This document shows, piece after piece, positions 9,410-17,926 of a DNA stretch of 64,000 nucleotides. The stretch is taken from positions 3,906,001 through 3,970,000 of the forward strand of contig NC_015663.1 in assembly GCF_000215745.1 (NCBI RefSeq). The letters are read 5' to 3'. Numbering within the stretch: the stretch's first letter is position 1; every line of letters begins with the position of its first letter. This DNA is from Klebsiella aerogenes KCTC 2190 (GTDB lineage: Bacteria; Pseudomonadota; Gammaproteobacteria; Enterobacterales; Enterobacteriaceae). Under the pieces are notes generated by a model. The model did not search any database. It had not been told where the DNA came from and was given only the letters and a program-made list of their open reading frames with translations. The position numbers were made by a program, and so were the translations under genes.

Positions 9410-9973
9410 ATGAACCTTGACGACAAATCCCTGTTTCTTGACGCCATGGAGGATGTCCAGCCTCTGAAACGCAATAATGACGTACACTGGCACCGTGAGC
9501 GCAACGTGCGCGCCCCGCAGCGTATCGATACCCTGCAGCTCGATAATTATCTGACCACCGGCTACCTCGATATTGTGCCGCTCGCCGTGCCGCTGGAGTT
9601 CAAACGGGAAGGGCTGCAAAGCGGAGTGCTGGAAAAACTGCGGCGCGGAAAATACAGCCAGCAGGCAAGCCTGTCGCTCCTGCGCCAGCCGGTCGAACAG
9701 TGTCGGCAAATGCTGTTCGCCTTCGTGATACAGGCGCAAAAAGAGGGGCTGCGTAATTTACTTATCATCCACGGCAAAGGCCGTGATGACCAGGCCCACG
9801 CCAATATTATTCGCAGCTACCTGGCGCGCTGGCTGCCAGAGCTGCCCGAGGTACAGGCGTTTTGCGCCGCGCTACCGCACCACGGCGGCAGCGGCGCTTG
9901 TTACGTGGCGCTGCGTAAATCCGAACAGGCTAAGCAGGAGAACTGGGAGCTGCACGCTAAACGCAGCCGCTAG
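9410..9973 (+). CDS. smrA: Smr-domain DNA endonuclease SmrA
   Basis: This 187-residue protein matches E. coli SmrA (YdaL), a small MutS-related endonuclease. The Smr domain occupies roughly residues 85-170, with the LIIHGKGRDDQAHANIIR motif containing the conserved HGKG. An upstream DUF-like segment includes the LDLH-equivalent region near residue 80. ATG 9410 follows GGAGAGACC. The stop codon overlaps the stop of the convergent pcaR gene in a shared CTAG. Confidence 0.93.
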   Translation: MNLDDKSLFLDAMEDVQPLKRNNDVHWHRERNVRAPQRIDTLQLDNYLTTGYLDIVPLAVPLEFKREGLQSGVLEKLRRGKYSQQASLSLLRQPVEQCRQMLFAFVIQAQKEGLRNLLIIHGKGRDDQAHANIIRSYLARWLPELPEVQAFCAALPHHGGSGACYVALRKSEQAKQENWELHAKRSR

Positions 9974-10776
9974 CGCAGCAGCAGCGTTAGCTCGCGGGCG
10001 GCTTTTTGTAATTCCGGCAGCACTCTGTCCAGCATTTCGCGGGTCGACATCTGGCCCGCGTGAACCCCGACGTTCAGCGCTGCTTCCACCTGTCCCTGCG
10101 GGTTATATAGCGGTACCGCCAGCGAACGCAGCCCCATTTCCAGTTCCTGATCGTTCAACGCATATCCCTGCTGATGCACGCGTTTTAGCTCCGCGCGCAG
10201 CTTATTCACCGAATCTACCGTTTGCGGGGTGTAGCGAATCATCGTCACCCGGCCCAGCATGTCGTTCAGCCGTTCTTCCGGCTGATGGCTTAACAGCACG
10301 CGGCCCATGGAGGTCGCCCACGCCGGCAGGCGGCTGCCGATATCAAGATCGATCGTCATAATTCGCGAACTGGAGGCGCGGGCGATATACAGGATATCGT
10401 CGCCATCGAGGGTGGCGATTGAGCAGGATTCATTGAGCATTTCGCTCAGATGCTTGAGCACCGGCTGCGCCGAGCGCGCCAGCGGCGTTGAGGCCAGCCA
10501 GGCGTGACCGAGGGCGAGGATCCGCGGACGCAGCTGGAAATTCTTACCGTCTTCGGCGTAGACGAATCCCAGTTTGCTTAAGGTATACAGGCAGCGCCGT
10601 ACCGCCGCTCGGGGGATGCCGGTCTTTTGGCTGATCTGCGAAATCGACAGCACCGGGCGCTGCGGGGTAAAAGCCTGAATCACTTCCAGCCCCCGCGCCA
10701 GCGACGCCATAAAGTTCGGGTCGCCCTTAAACGGATCGCCGTCGCCCGCCACTACATCATCTGGATGCTTGTCCAT
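9970..10776 (-). CDS. pcaR: IclR-family regulator of the pca operon
   Basis: This IclR-family regulator of 268 residues is divergent from the protocatechuate genes, matching PcaR/PcaU. The N-terminal winged helix includes SISQISQKTGIPRAAVRRCL. The C-terminal effector domain includes DIGSRLPAWATSMGRVLL and the typical ALNVGVHAGQMS. Its expected inducer is a pathway intermediate such as beta-ketoadipate. The frame can start at 10797, but ATG 10776 has GGAGAACAAA ahead of it and is preferred. PcaR-type boxes lie in the divergent promoter. Confidence 0.88.
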   Translation of the reverse strand: MDKHPDDVVAGDGDPFKGDPNFMASLARGLEVIQAFTPQRPVLSISQISQKTGIPRAAVRRCLYTLSKLGFVYAEDGKNFQLRPRILALGHAWLASTPLARSAQPVLKHLSEMLNESCSIATLDGDDILYIARASSSRIMTIDLDIGSRLPAWATSMGRVLLSHQPEERLNDMLGRVTMIRYTPQTVDSVNKLRAELKRVHQQGYALNDQELEMGLRSLAVPLYNPQGQVEAALNVGVHAGQMSTREMLDRVLPELQKAARELTLLLR

Positions 10777-10828
10777 TTTGTTCTCCGTATTTGCCATCGA
10801 TCACATTCTTTCGCTAAAGATATACGAT

Positions 10829-10927
10829 GTTCGATTATCGCACCATATTTCGATTATCGCCCTTGACCAGCATCGTTAAGCGGGTCACATTTTGTGCGAA
10901 CAACGCATATAAGTGCGATTACCGCAC
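10829..10927. promoter_or_regulatory. Three PcaR/PcaU-type operator repeats
   Basis: The pcaR-pcaI intergenic region holds three related 15-base sites: GTTCGATTATCGCAC (10829-10843), TTTCGATTATCGCCC (10848-10862) and GTGCGATTACCGCAC (10913-10927). The first differs at one base from the PcaR box GTTCGATAATCGCAC known from Pseudomonas and Acinetobacter-type regulators. The first two are 19 bases apart. The third lies just upstream of the pcaI ribosome site, suggesting activation and autoregulation from one region. Confidence 0.75.
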
Positions 10928-10943
10928 GTTAAGGAGCGACCTG

Positions 10944-11630
10944 ATGATTGATAAAAGCGTGTCGACGCTGAGTGAGGCCATTGCCGGGATCCACGACGGC
11001 GCGACCATCATGATCGGCGGATTTGGCCCCGCCGGGCAGCCGACGTATCTGATTGACGCCCTGATTGACCAGGGCGCCCGCGACCTAACCATTATTAATA
11101 ACAACGCGGGTAATGGCGAAGTGGGGCTGGCGGCGCTGCTCAAAGCCGGGCGGGTGCGCAAAATGATCTGCTCATTCCCGCGCCAGGTAGATTCACAAAT
11201 TTTCGATGACCTCTATCGCCGCGGCAAAGTTGAGCTGGAACTGGTGCCGCAGGGCAACCTGGCGGCGCGGATCCAGGCCGCTGGCGCAGGTCTCGGCGCG
11301 GTCTTTACCCCTACCGGCTACGGCACGCCGCTGGCGGAAGGCAAAGAAACCCGGGAAATAGATGGCCGCCATTATGTGCTTGAGTATCCGATTAAAGCTG
11401 ACTTCGCCTTGATTAAGGCCCACCAGGGAGACCGCTGGGGCAACCTGGTCTACCGCAAAGCGGCGCGCAACTTCGGCCCGATTATGGCGACCGCCGCCAA
11501 AACCACCATTGTTGAAGTCTCGCAGCTGGTCGCCCTTGGCGAACTCGACCCGGAAAACATCATCACCCCGGGGATTTTCGTCCAGCGTGTATTCTCGCTG
11601 GAAAATCTGTCCGTCGCGCAAAGCGCCTGA
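10944..11630 (+). CDS. pcaI: 3-Oxoadipate CoA-transferase subunit A
   Basis: This 228-residue alpha subunit is of the class I CoA-transferase that moves CoA from succinyl-CoA to beta-ketoadipate. The coenzyme A transferase signature DGATIMIGGFGPAGQP is near residue 20. The start at 10944 is fixed by AAGGAG at 10931-10936; longer in-frame extensions run through the operator region and are not coding. It is the first gene of pcaIJFBDC and lies 10 bases upstream of pcaJ. Confidence 0.95.
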   Translation: MIDKSVSTLSEAIAGIHDGATIMIGGFGPAGQPTYLIDALIDQGARDLTIINNNAGNGEVGLAALLKAGRVRKMICSFPRQVDSQIFDDLYRRGKVELELVPQGNLAARIQAAGAGLGAVFTPTGYGTPLAEGKETREIDGRHYVLEYPIKADFALIKAHQGDRWGNLVYRKAARNFGPIMATAAKTTIVEVSQLVALGELDPENIITPGIFVQRVFSLENLSVAQSA

Positions 11631-11640
11631 GGAGCCGAAC

Positions 11641-12297
11641 ATGCAAAAACTGACTCGTGACGAAATGGCCCAGCGCGTCGCCCGCGATATTCCGGAAGGC
11701 GCTTACGTCAACCTTGGTATCGGTCTGCCGACCCGCATCGCCAACTATCTACCTGCCGATAAAGAGGTGTTCCTGCACAGTGAAAACGGGCTACTGGGAA
11801 TGGGGCCGAAGCCGCAGCCCGGCGAAGAGGATCCAGAACTGATCAACGCGGGTAAAGAGTATGTCACCCTGCTGCAGGGCGGCTGTTTTTTCCACCATGG
11901 CGACTCCTTCGCCATGATGCGCGGCGGACATCTGGATATCTGCGTGCTGGGCGCCTATCAGGTTTCCGCCAGCGGCGATCTCGCTAACTGGAGCACCGGC
12001 GCGCCGGATTCGATCCCGGCGGTTGGAGGGGCGATGGATTTGGCTATCGGCGCCCGCCAGGTGTTTGTGATGATGGACCATCTGACCCGCGATGGCGAAT
12101 GCAAACTGGTCGAACAGTGCAGCTACCCGCTGACCGGCGTCGGTTGCGTCAGCCGTATCTATACCGATCTGGCGGTCATCGATATTACCGACCGCGGCCC
12201 GGTGGTGCGCGAAATCTTTAATGGCCTCTCCTTTGAAGAGCTACAGCGCATCACTCCGGTGGCGCTGACTTTTGAACAACTGGCGGAAAGTGCGTAA
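11641..12297 (+). CDS. pcaJ: 3-Oxoadipate CoA-transferase subunit B
   Basis: This 218-residue beta subunit carries the catalytic glutamate in HSENGLLGMGP, which forms the glutamyl-CoA intermediate. The N-terminal AYVNLGIGLPTRIANYLP is characteristic of the beta subunit. ATG 11641 is the pcaJ start: GAGGAG lies 10 bases upstream, and the upstream in-frame extension overlaps pcaI without a ribosome site. It acts with PcaI in the cytoplasm on the beta-ketoadipate pathway. Confidence 0.95.
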   Translation: MQKLTRDEMAQRVARDIPEGAYVNLGIGLPTRIANYLPADKEVFLHSENGLLGMGPKPQPGEEDPELINAGKEYVTLLQGGCFFHHGDSFAMMRGGHLDICVLGAYQVSASGDLANWSTGAPDSIPAVGGAMDLAIGARQVFVMMDHLTRDGECKLVEQCSYPLTGVGCVSRIYTDLAVIDITDRGPVVREIFNGLSFEELQRITPVALTFEQLAESA

Positions 12298-12304
12298 GGA
12301 ACCT

Positions 12305-13510
12305 ATGATGAATCAGGCATTTATCTGTGATGCGGTGCGTACGCCGTTTGGCCGTTTTGGCGGCGCATTATCCAGTATGCGCGCCGACGATTTGGCGGCG
12401 CTGCCGCTGAAAGCGCTGCTGGAGCGTAACCCGGGACTCGATCCGGCGCTGATCGACGATGTGATCTACGGCTGCGCCAACCAGGCCGGAGAAGATAACC
12501 GTAACGTGGCGCGCATGGCGCTGTTGCTGGCCGGGCTGCCGCAGAGCGTTCCCGGCAGCACGATTAACCGCCTCTGTGGTTCCAGTCTCGATGCAATCGG
12601 CGTCGCGGCGCGGGCGATTAAAAGCGGCGAAACTCAACTGATGATCGCCGGTGGGGTGGAGAGTATGTCGCGCGCGCCGTTTGTGATGGGCAAAGCCGAG
12701 AGCGCCTTTAGCCGCTCGATGCAGATGGAAGATACCACCATCGGCTGGCGCTTTATTAACCCGCAGATGAAAGCGCAGTACGGCGTGCACTCGATGCCGG
12801 AAACCGCGGAAAACGTCGCCGATGAGTTTGCCATTTCTCGCGCCGACCAGGACGCTTTTGCGCTACGCAGTCAGTTACGTACCGCGGCGGCGCAGGAAGC
12901 GGGGCGTTTCGCCGATGAACTGATCGCCGTATCGGTGCCGCAGCGCAAAGGTGAGCCGCTGCGTTTCAGCCGCGATGAACATCCGCGCAGCACCTCGCTG
13001 GAGGCGCTGGCTAAACTGCGCGGCGTGGTCCGCACCGACGGCAGCGTTACCGCCGGTAACGCCTCCGGCGTCAACGACGGCGCCTGCGCGCTGCTGTTGG
13101 CCAGTGAACAGGCGATGTCGGCGAATGATTTACAGCCGCTGGCGCGGGTTGTCGGCGTGGCGACAGCGGGGGTGGCGCCGCGGATTATGGGCTTCGGCCC
13201 GGCGCCGGCGGTGCGTAAGGTGCTGGCGCAAACCGGGCTGACGCTGGCGCAGATGGATGTCATCGAACTGAATGAGGCTTTTGCCGCGCAGGCGCTGGCG
13301 GTTACCCGTGATTTAGGTCTGCCGGATGATGCCGCCCACGTTAACCCCAACGGCGGGGCCATTGCGCTGGGTCATCCGCTGGGGGCTTCCGGCGGACGTC
13401 TGGCGATGACCGCCGCTTATCAGCTGAAGCGTACCGGCGGCCGCTATGCGCTGTGCACGATGTGTATCGGCGTGGGTCAGGGGATTGCGCTGATTATTGA
13501 ACGCGTTTAA
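12305..13510 (+). CDS. pcaF: 3-Oxoadipyl-CoA thiolase
   Basis: This thiolase of about 400 residues splits beta-ketoadipyl-CoA into succinyl-CoA and acetyl-CoA, the final pathway step. The acyl-accepting cysteine is in INRLCGSSLDAIG, the thiolase signature VNPNGGAIALGHPLG is near residue 345, and the second cysteine is in CTMCIGVGQG. ADDLAALPLKALLERNP and GWRFINPQMKAQYGV distinguish the PcaF/PaaJ branch. Two tandem ATG codons (12305, 12308) follow TAAGGAACCT, so the exact start is uncertain by one residue. Confidence 0.94.
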   Translation: MMNQAFICDAVRTPFGRFGGALSSMRADDLAALPLKALLERNPGLDPALIDDVIYGCANQAGEDNRNVARMALLLAGLPQSVPGSTINRLCGSSLDAIGVAARAIKSGETQLMIAGGVESMSRAPFVMGKAESAFSRSMQMEDTTIGWRFINPQMKAQYGVHSMPETAENVADEFAISRADQDAFALRSQLRTAAAQEAGRFADELIAVSVPQRKGEPLRFSRDEHPRSTSLEALAKLRGVVRTDGSVTAGNASGVNDGACALLLASEQAMSANDLQPLARVVGVATAGVAPRIMGFGPAPAVRKVLAQTGLTLAQMDVIELNEAFAAQALAVTRDLGLPDDAAHVNPNGGAIALGHPLGASGGRLAMTAAYQLKRTGGRYALCTMCIGVGQGIALIIERV

Positions 13511-13519
13511 GGAGTCGCG

Positions 13520-14872
13520 ATGAGTTTGTTGACCCCCATGTTGCGCAGCAGTCCGTTAACCGACTGGTTCAGCGATGCGCAGCGGGTACAGGGTATGCTG
13601 GATTTCGAAGCCGCGCTGGCGCAGGCGCAGGCCGACTGCGGGCTGGTGCCGCAGGCGGCAGTCTCGCCGATAGTCAACGCCTGCCGGCATGCGCTTATCG
13701 ATTTCGACGCGCTGGGACAATCGGCGGCCAGCGCCGGCAATCTGGCTATTCCGCTGGTCAAACAGCTGACTGCGCGGGTGAAAGCGCAGGATCCGGACGC
13801 CGCGCGCTATGTCCATTGGGGCGCCACCAGCCAGGACGCTATCGATACCGGCTTTGTTCTGCAACTGCGGGGCGCGCTGGCGGCGACGGATAGCCTGCTA
13901 CAAAGCCTGATTGACGCGTTCGCCGAACAGGCGCAGCGCTATCAACATACGGTGATGCCGGGGCGCACCTGGATGCAGCATGCGCTACCGGTCACCTTTG
14001 GCCTTAAACTGGCGGGGACGCTGGATGCGCTGCTGCGCTGGCAACAGCGGTTGATTGAGATGCGCCCACGGGTGCTGGCGCTGCAGTTTGGCGGTGCGGC
14101 GGGCACGCTTGATTCATTGAAACAGCAGGCGCCGCAGGTGGCGCAGGCGTTGGCGCAAACCCTCGACCTGCAGTTGCCGGATACGCCATGGCATAGCCAG
14201 CGCGACCGTTTCCTCGAAGTCGGCGCCTGGTTCGCTGGCGTTTGCGGCACTCTGGGAAAATTCGCCAATGATTTTTCGCTGCTGATGCAAACCGAGGTTG
14301 CGGAAGTCGGCGAGCCGCTGGCGGAAGGGCGCGGGGGCTCCTCGACCATGCCGCACAAACGTAACCCGGTCTCCTGCGCGGCGATTCTAACCGCGGCGCA
14401 GCGCACGCCGGGGCTGGTCGCCACCCTCTACGCCGGCCAAATCCAACAGCATGAGCGCGCGCTCGGCGGCTGGCAGGCGGAATGGGAAACGCTACCGGAG
14501 CTGATTATGCTGGTGGGCGGGGCGCTGGCGCAAACTGACATGCTGGTGCGCGAGATGCAGGTTTTCGTGCATAAGATGCGTGCCGACCTTGATATCACTC
14601 ACGGGCTGATTATGGCGGAAGCGGTGACCCTGGCGCTGGCGGAGTTTATCGGCAAAGCCGAGGCGCACCATCGTGTAGAAGCGCTGTGTCGTCAGGCGTT
14701 GGATCGCAATGGCTTGCTTGTCGATTTGCTGGCGGCCGACCCGCTGGTCAGTCAGTATCTCTCCCGCGAACGTTTAAACGCGCTACTGGATCCTGCAACG
14801 GCTACCGGTAGCGCCGAACGCTTTGTGCGCCAGGTACTGGCGCGTTATCAGGAGCAACATCATGAATCTTGA
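13520..14872 (+). CDS. pcaB: 3-Carboxy-cis,cis-muconate cycloisomerase
   Basis: This 450-residue member of the fumarase/aspartase superfamily cyclises beta-carboxymuconate to gamma-carboxymuconolactone. The superfamily loop GGSSTMPHKRNPV is at about residue 272, and the HWGATSQDAIDTG motif lies near residue 95. ATG 13520 follows TAAGGAG. The last 11 bases overlap the start of pcaD, so the two are probably translationally coupled. Confidence 0.94.
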   Translation: MSLLTPMLRSSPLTDWFSDAQRVQGMLDFEAALAQAQADCGLVPQAAVSPIVNACRHALIDFDALGQSAASAGNLAIPLVKQLTARVKAQDPDAARYVHWGATSQDAIDTGFVLQLRGALAATDSLLQSLIDAFAEQAQRYQHTVMPGRTWMQHALPVTFGLKLAGTLDALLRWQQRLIEMRPRVLALQFGGAAGTLDSLKQQAPQVAQALAQTLDLQLPDTPWHSQRDRFLEVGAWFAGVCGTLGKFANDFSLLMQTEVAEVGEPLAEGRGGSSTMPHKRNPVSCAAILTAAQRTPGLVATLYAGQIQQHERALGGWQAEWETLPELIMLVGGALAQTDMLVREMQVFVHKMRADLDITHGLIMAEAVTLALAEFIGKAEAHHRVEALCRQALDRNGLLVDLLAADPLVSQYLSRERLNALLDPATATGSAERFVRQVLARYQEQHHES

Positions 14873-15629
14873 TTATCAACTCGACGGGCCGGAAGGCGCG
14901 CCGGTTATCGTGCTGTCGAACTCGCTTGGCACCACGCGCGCCATGTGGCAGCCGCAGCTGGATGCGCTGACGGCGAATTTTCGCGTACTGCGTTATGACA
15001 CCCACGGCCATGGTAAAACGACGAAAAATGGCAAGGTGACCCTGGCGCAATTGGGTGAAGATGTGATTGCGCTGCTCGATCACCTTAATATCGGTAAGGC
15101 ACTGTTTTGCGGTATTTCGATGGGCGGGCTGACGGGATTATGGCTGGCGCGCTTTGCGCCGGAACGTTTTTATGCGGTGGCGGTGGCTAATACCGCGGCG
15201 CGGATCGGCGATCAGTCGGGCTGGCTTTCCCGCGCCCGCGCGGTGCGTCAGGAAGGGATGGATGTGGTTGCCGCGGGAGCGGCGGACCGCTGGTTTAGTG
15301 ATAATTTCCGCCAGCGCGCGCCGGAGGTGGTCGAGGCGTTATGTCACCAGTTGACCCATAGCGACGCTGAAGGCTACGCCGCCTGCTGCGAAGCGCTGGC
15401 GGCGGCAGACCTGCGGGGAGAGGTCGGGCAAATTGCGATTCCGATGCTGATTATTGCCGGAGAAAGTGACCCTGTCACCACTGTCGCCGACGCTAACTTC
15501 CTGCATCAGCAGATTGCCGATTCCCAGGTGGTGGTGCTGAGCGCGTCGCATCTGTCGAATATCGAAGCGCCAGCCGCCTTTAACGCCGCGCTGAACGGCT
15601 TTTTGCTGGGGGAGCAAAATGGAAGATAA
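14862..15629 (+). CDS. pcaD: 3-Oxoadipate enol-lactonase
   Basis: This 255-residue alpha/beta hydrolase hydrolyses beta-ketoadipate enol-lactone to beta-ketoadipate. The nucleophile elbow is CGISMGG (Ser in GISMG), the oxyanion region is LSNSLGTTRAMW, and the catalytic His is in SASHLSNIEAP. ATG 14862 with AGGAGCAACATC upstream gives the usual PcaD length. It overlaps pcaB by 11 bases at its start and pcaC by 11 bases at its end. Confidence 0.94.
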   Translation: MNLDYQLDGPEGAPVIVLSNSLGTTRAMWQPQLDALTANFRVLRYDTHGHGKTTKNGKVTLAQLGEDVIALLDHLNIGKALFCGISMGGLTGLWLARFAPERFYAVAVANTAARIGDQSGWLSRARAVRQEGMDVVAAGAADRWFSDNFRQRAPEVVEALCHQLTHSDAEGYAACCEALAAADLRGEVGQIAIPMLIIAGESDPVTTVADANFLHQQIADSQVVVLSASHLSNIEAPAAFNAALNGFLLGEQNGR

Positions 15630-16008
15630 ACAACGTTACCAGCAGGGAATGGAGGTTCGCCGCAAGGTATTAGGCGATGCTCACGTTGACCGTACGCTGC
15701 AGAACCTCACGCCGCTGAATGAGGAGTTTCAGGATTTCATTACCCGTTACGCCTGGGGAGAAACCTGGACGCGTCCGGGGCTCGATCACCATACCCGCAG
15801 CATGATCACTATTGCGATGCTGATTGCGCTCAACCGCGAGGCGGAACTTAAGATGCATCTGCGCGCCGCCTTTAATAACGGCGTGACCCGTGATGAGCTG
15901 AAAGAGTTGATTATGCATTCGGCGCTGTACTGCGGCTTACCGGCGGCAAACGCCACGCTGCACCTTGCGCAGCAGGTGTTTGCCGAGATCGACGCCGCGC
16001 AGGCGTAG
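15619..16008 (+). CDS. pcaC: 4-Carboxymuconolactone decarboxylase
   Basis: This 129-residue AhpD-like/CMD-family protein decarboxylates gamma-carboxymuconolactone to the enol-lactone used by PcaD. The family signature RYAWGETWTRPGLD...SMITIAML is present, and the helical core ends AANATLHLAQQVF. ATG 15619 follows GGGGGAGCAA and overlaps pcaD. It is the last gene of the operon; protocatechuate dioxygenase (pcaGH) and a permease are not in the window. A REP cluster follows. Confidence 0.94.
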   Translation: MEDKQRYQQGMEVRRKVLGDAHVDRTLQNLTPLNEEFQDFITRYAWGETWTRPGLDHHTRSMITIAMLIALNREAELKMHLRAAFNNGVTRDELKELIMHSALYCGLPAANATLHLAQQVFAEIDAAQA

Positions 16009-16010
16009 GG

Positions 16011-16126
16011 GGCGGCGCATTGCGCCTTGTCCGGGCTACTAAATCGCACGGCGCTGTAGCCCCGGTAAGCGGTAGCGCCACCGGGGATTTTGAGTTGTAG
16101 GCCGGATAAGCGCAGCGCCATCCGGC
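16011..16126. repeat. Cluster of three REP elements (BIME-like)
   Basis: Three repetitive extragenic palindromes lie between pcaC and the convergent channel gene: 16011-16039 in reverse orientation, 16056-16086 and 16097-16126 in forward orientation. The last contains the classic GTAGGCCGGATAAGCGCAGC and GCCATCCGGC arms. Such clusters occur at gene ends and can stabilise mRNA or bind gyrase or IHF. No other terminator is visible after pcaC. Confidence 0.85.
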
Positions 16127-16161
16127 ATTACCTGGTGACGCTGCGTTGGCGTAGGATGACG

Positions 16162-17778
16162 TTATCTGTCGCCTTCCTGCGGCGCGACGGCCGGGGCGGT
16201 ATACCAATCCTCTTTGGCGACCACCACCGCGCCTTTCGGTTGCATGACAAAATTGGGCGACATAATCTGCACGCCAAATTCGTTAAACACATCGATAATG
16301 CTGCTGTGCAGCGCGTTGCGCCCCTCCGGCAGCGTCGTTTCCGGTAACAGCCGCACCTGCAGTTCATACGACGTATACCAATCGAGCAATCCCAGTTTGC
16401 GAACCACCGGCGCCACCTGATGATCCACTCCCTGGGCGCGGTGGGCCGCCAGTTCCAGCATCGCCTGTACCTGCCGCCACGGCGTATCGTAACCAATGGT
16501 CACGCCGGTGGTGAGGTTGATTCCCTGTTGCGGGTCACTGGCGCTGAGATTGGTGATTTTACCGCTGACCACCACCGCGTTCGGCAGGGTGACAATATAG
16601 TTCTCGCGGGTCAGGATTTTGGTCGCCAGCATGCCGATCTCGCTGACCTTGCCTTCGTTATCGGCGATGCGGATCCAGTCGCCTTTATGCAGCGCACGGG
16701 TATAAATCAGCACCAGTCCGCTCATGGCGTGATTCATCACCCCCGCTGAGCCCAGCGTCAACATCAGGCCGAAGAACACGCTAATCCCCTTGAAGGCCAG
16801 AGAGTTTGCGCCAGGCAAGAAAGGATAGGCGGCGGAGAGCGCAAAGAGCCAGATAACCACGGCGATAAGCTTTCGCGTGGCGCCGACGGTTTCTGGATGC
16901 AGACCGGGGATCTGCAGACGCCCGGCGGCGACCTGATCCAACACCACCTTCAGCAGGCGGATGATAAACCACGTAATCAGAAAGATAAGCAGTACGATCA
17001 TCAATCCCGGCAGCGCCGACACGATGGACAGCGAAATATCACGAATTACCCCTACTGACCACTCACCGAGCGATTCTCCCCATACCCGGGTCCACGGAAA
17101 CAGGCTGAATACCCAACTCAGCCAGACATAACCCGCCAGTATCCCTAGCAGTACTAACAGCAGCGCGTATAACCGGCTCTCGACGTTACCGAGAAACCGC
17201 CGCCAGCTATGTGGGATCATGCTGCGTTTTTCGAGGATCCGTAGATGGAAAAAACGGCGCACTCGCCGCCATGAGCGAAAAGCGAAATAGCAGGCCAGGG
17301 CGAGGAGCAACGCGCCGGCGGCGGATTTCAGCGCCGCCAGCAACAAATAGCGGGTATTGTACTGTTCGCGCAGCGACGTCCTTTGCGCTTCCATACGGGC
17401 AAGAACGCGCTGCGCCGCCTGATCCAACGTCAGATCGTCGCCTTCATCGAGGTCAGCCTGGCTTAGCAACATAATAGGTTTGCCATTCATCAGAAACAGC
17501 CGCCCCGGCTGGTTGTAGCGGGTGACTGGCACCACCTGTAGCGGCTGGCTGATGTCGGCTTCGGTGAAGGCGCGTAGCGTATTGCGGATGCGCAGAACCC
17601 GTTCTTCCGGCGTGGTCTGGCCGAATGTAGCCTGTAGCATGACGATCGGTTGATGGAAAATAGCGACGGTTCGCGCCTGCTCGCGAGCGGTGGGCTGCTG
17701 ACGAGGTTCTGCCGCGGAAAGCGGGAAGGCCAGCCATAGCAGAAAGCACGCCGTTAACAACGCCTGAATCCTGTTCAT
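16162..17778 (-). CDS. MscS-family mechanosensitive channel with periplasmic N-terminal domain
   Basis: This 538-residue membrane protein starts with a signal peptide (IQALLTACFLLWLAFPLSAAEP) and has a periplasmic domain to about residue 140. Several transmembrane helices follow, then an MscS core: a pore helix rich in Gly and Ala (FFGLMLTLGSAGVMNHAMSG), the beta domain (HKGDWIRIADNEGKVSEIG) and an alpha/beta C-terminus. It should open under membrane tension. It is longer than MscS or YnaI and its ortholog name is unclear to me. ATG 17778 has a plausible GGTG site; a GTG three codons upstream is the alternative. Confidence 0.82.
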   Translation of the reverse strand: MNRIQALLTACFLLWLAFPLSAAEPRQQPTAREQARTVAIFHQPIVMLQATFGQTTPEERVLRIRNTLRAFTEADISQPLQVVPVTRYNQPGRLFLMNGKPIMLLSQADLDEGDDLTLDQAAQRVLARMEAQRTSLREQYNTRYLLLAALKSAAGALLLALACYFAFRSWRRVRRFFHLRILEKRSMIPHSWRRFLGNVESRLYALLLVLLGILAGYVWLSWVFSLFPWTRVWGESLGEWSVGVIRDISLSIVSALPGLMIVLLIFLITWFIIRLLKVVLDQVAAGRLQIPGLHPETVGATRKLIAVVIWLFALSAAYPFLPGANSLAFKGISVFFGLMLTLGSAGVMNHAMSGLVLIYTRALHKGDWIRIADNEGKVSEIGMLATKILTRENYIVTLPNAVVVSGKITNLSASDPQQGINLTTGVTIGYDTPWRQVQAMLELAAHRAQGVDHQVAPVVRKLGLLDWYTSYELQVRLLPETTLPEGRNALHSSIIDVFNEFGVQIMSPNFVMQPKGAVVVAKEDWYTAPAVAPQEGDR

Positions 17779-17893
17779 ATGCGACACCAGAAAAGAGGAA
17801 TTATTGTTATTTTTCAGCCGGTCAAACTCTGAGCGGCTGCTGGATTGAGCATAGTTCAGCGTCGGGTGAATTCAAGAATTAAGGGGGAGAATA

Positions 17894-17917
17894 CGCCCGA
17901 CGATGAGCCGCCGGGCG
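17894..17917 (-). terminator. Hairpin after fumarase
   Basis: CGCCCG and CGGGCG arms separated by 12 bases lie 10 bases after the fumarase stop codon on the minus strand, followed by a pyrimidine-rich TATTCTCCCCCTTAATTC stretch. It is a likely, though not ideal, terminator. Confidence 0.5.
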
Positions 17918-17926
17918 CGGAGGGGA

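Noticed and set aside
10827..10943. Upstream extension of pcaI
   Set aside because: The extension covers the PcaR boxes and has no ribosome site; AAGGAG at 10931 fixes the start at 10944.
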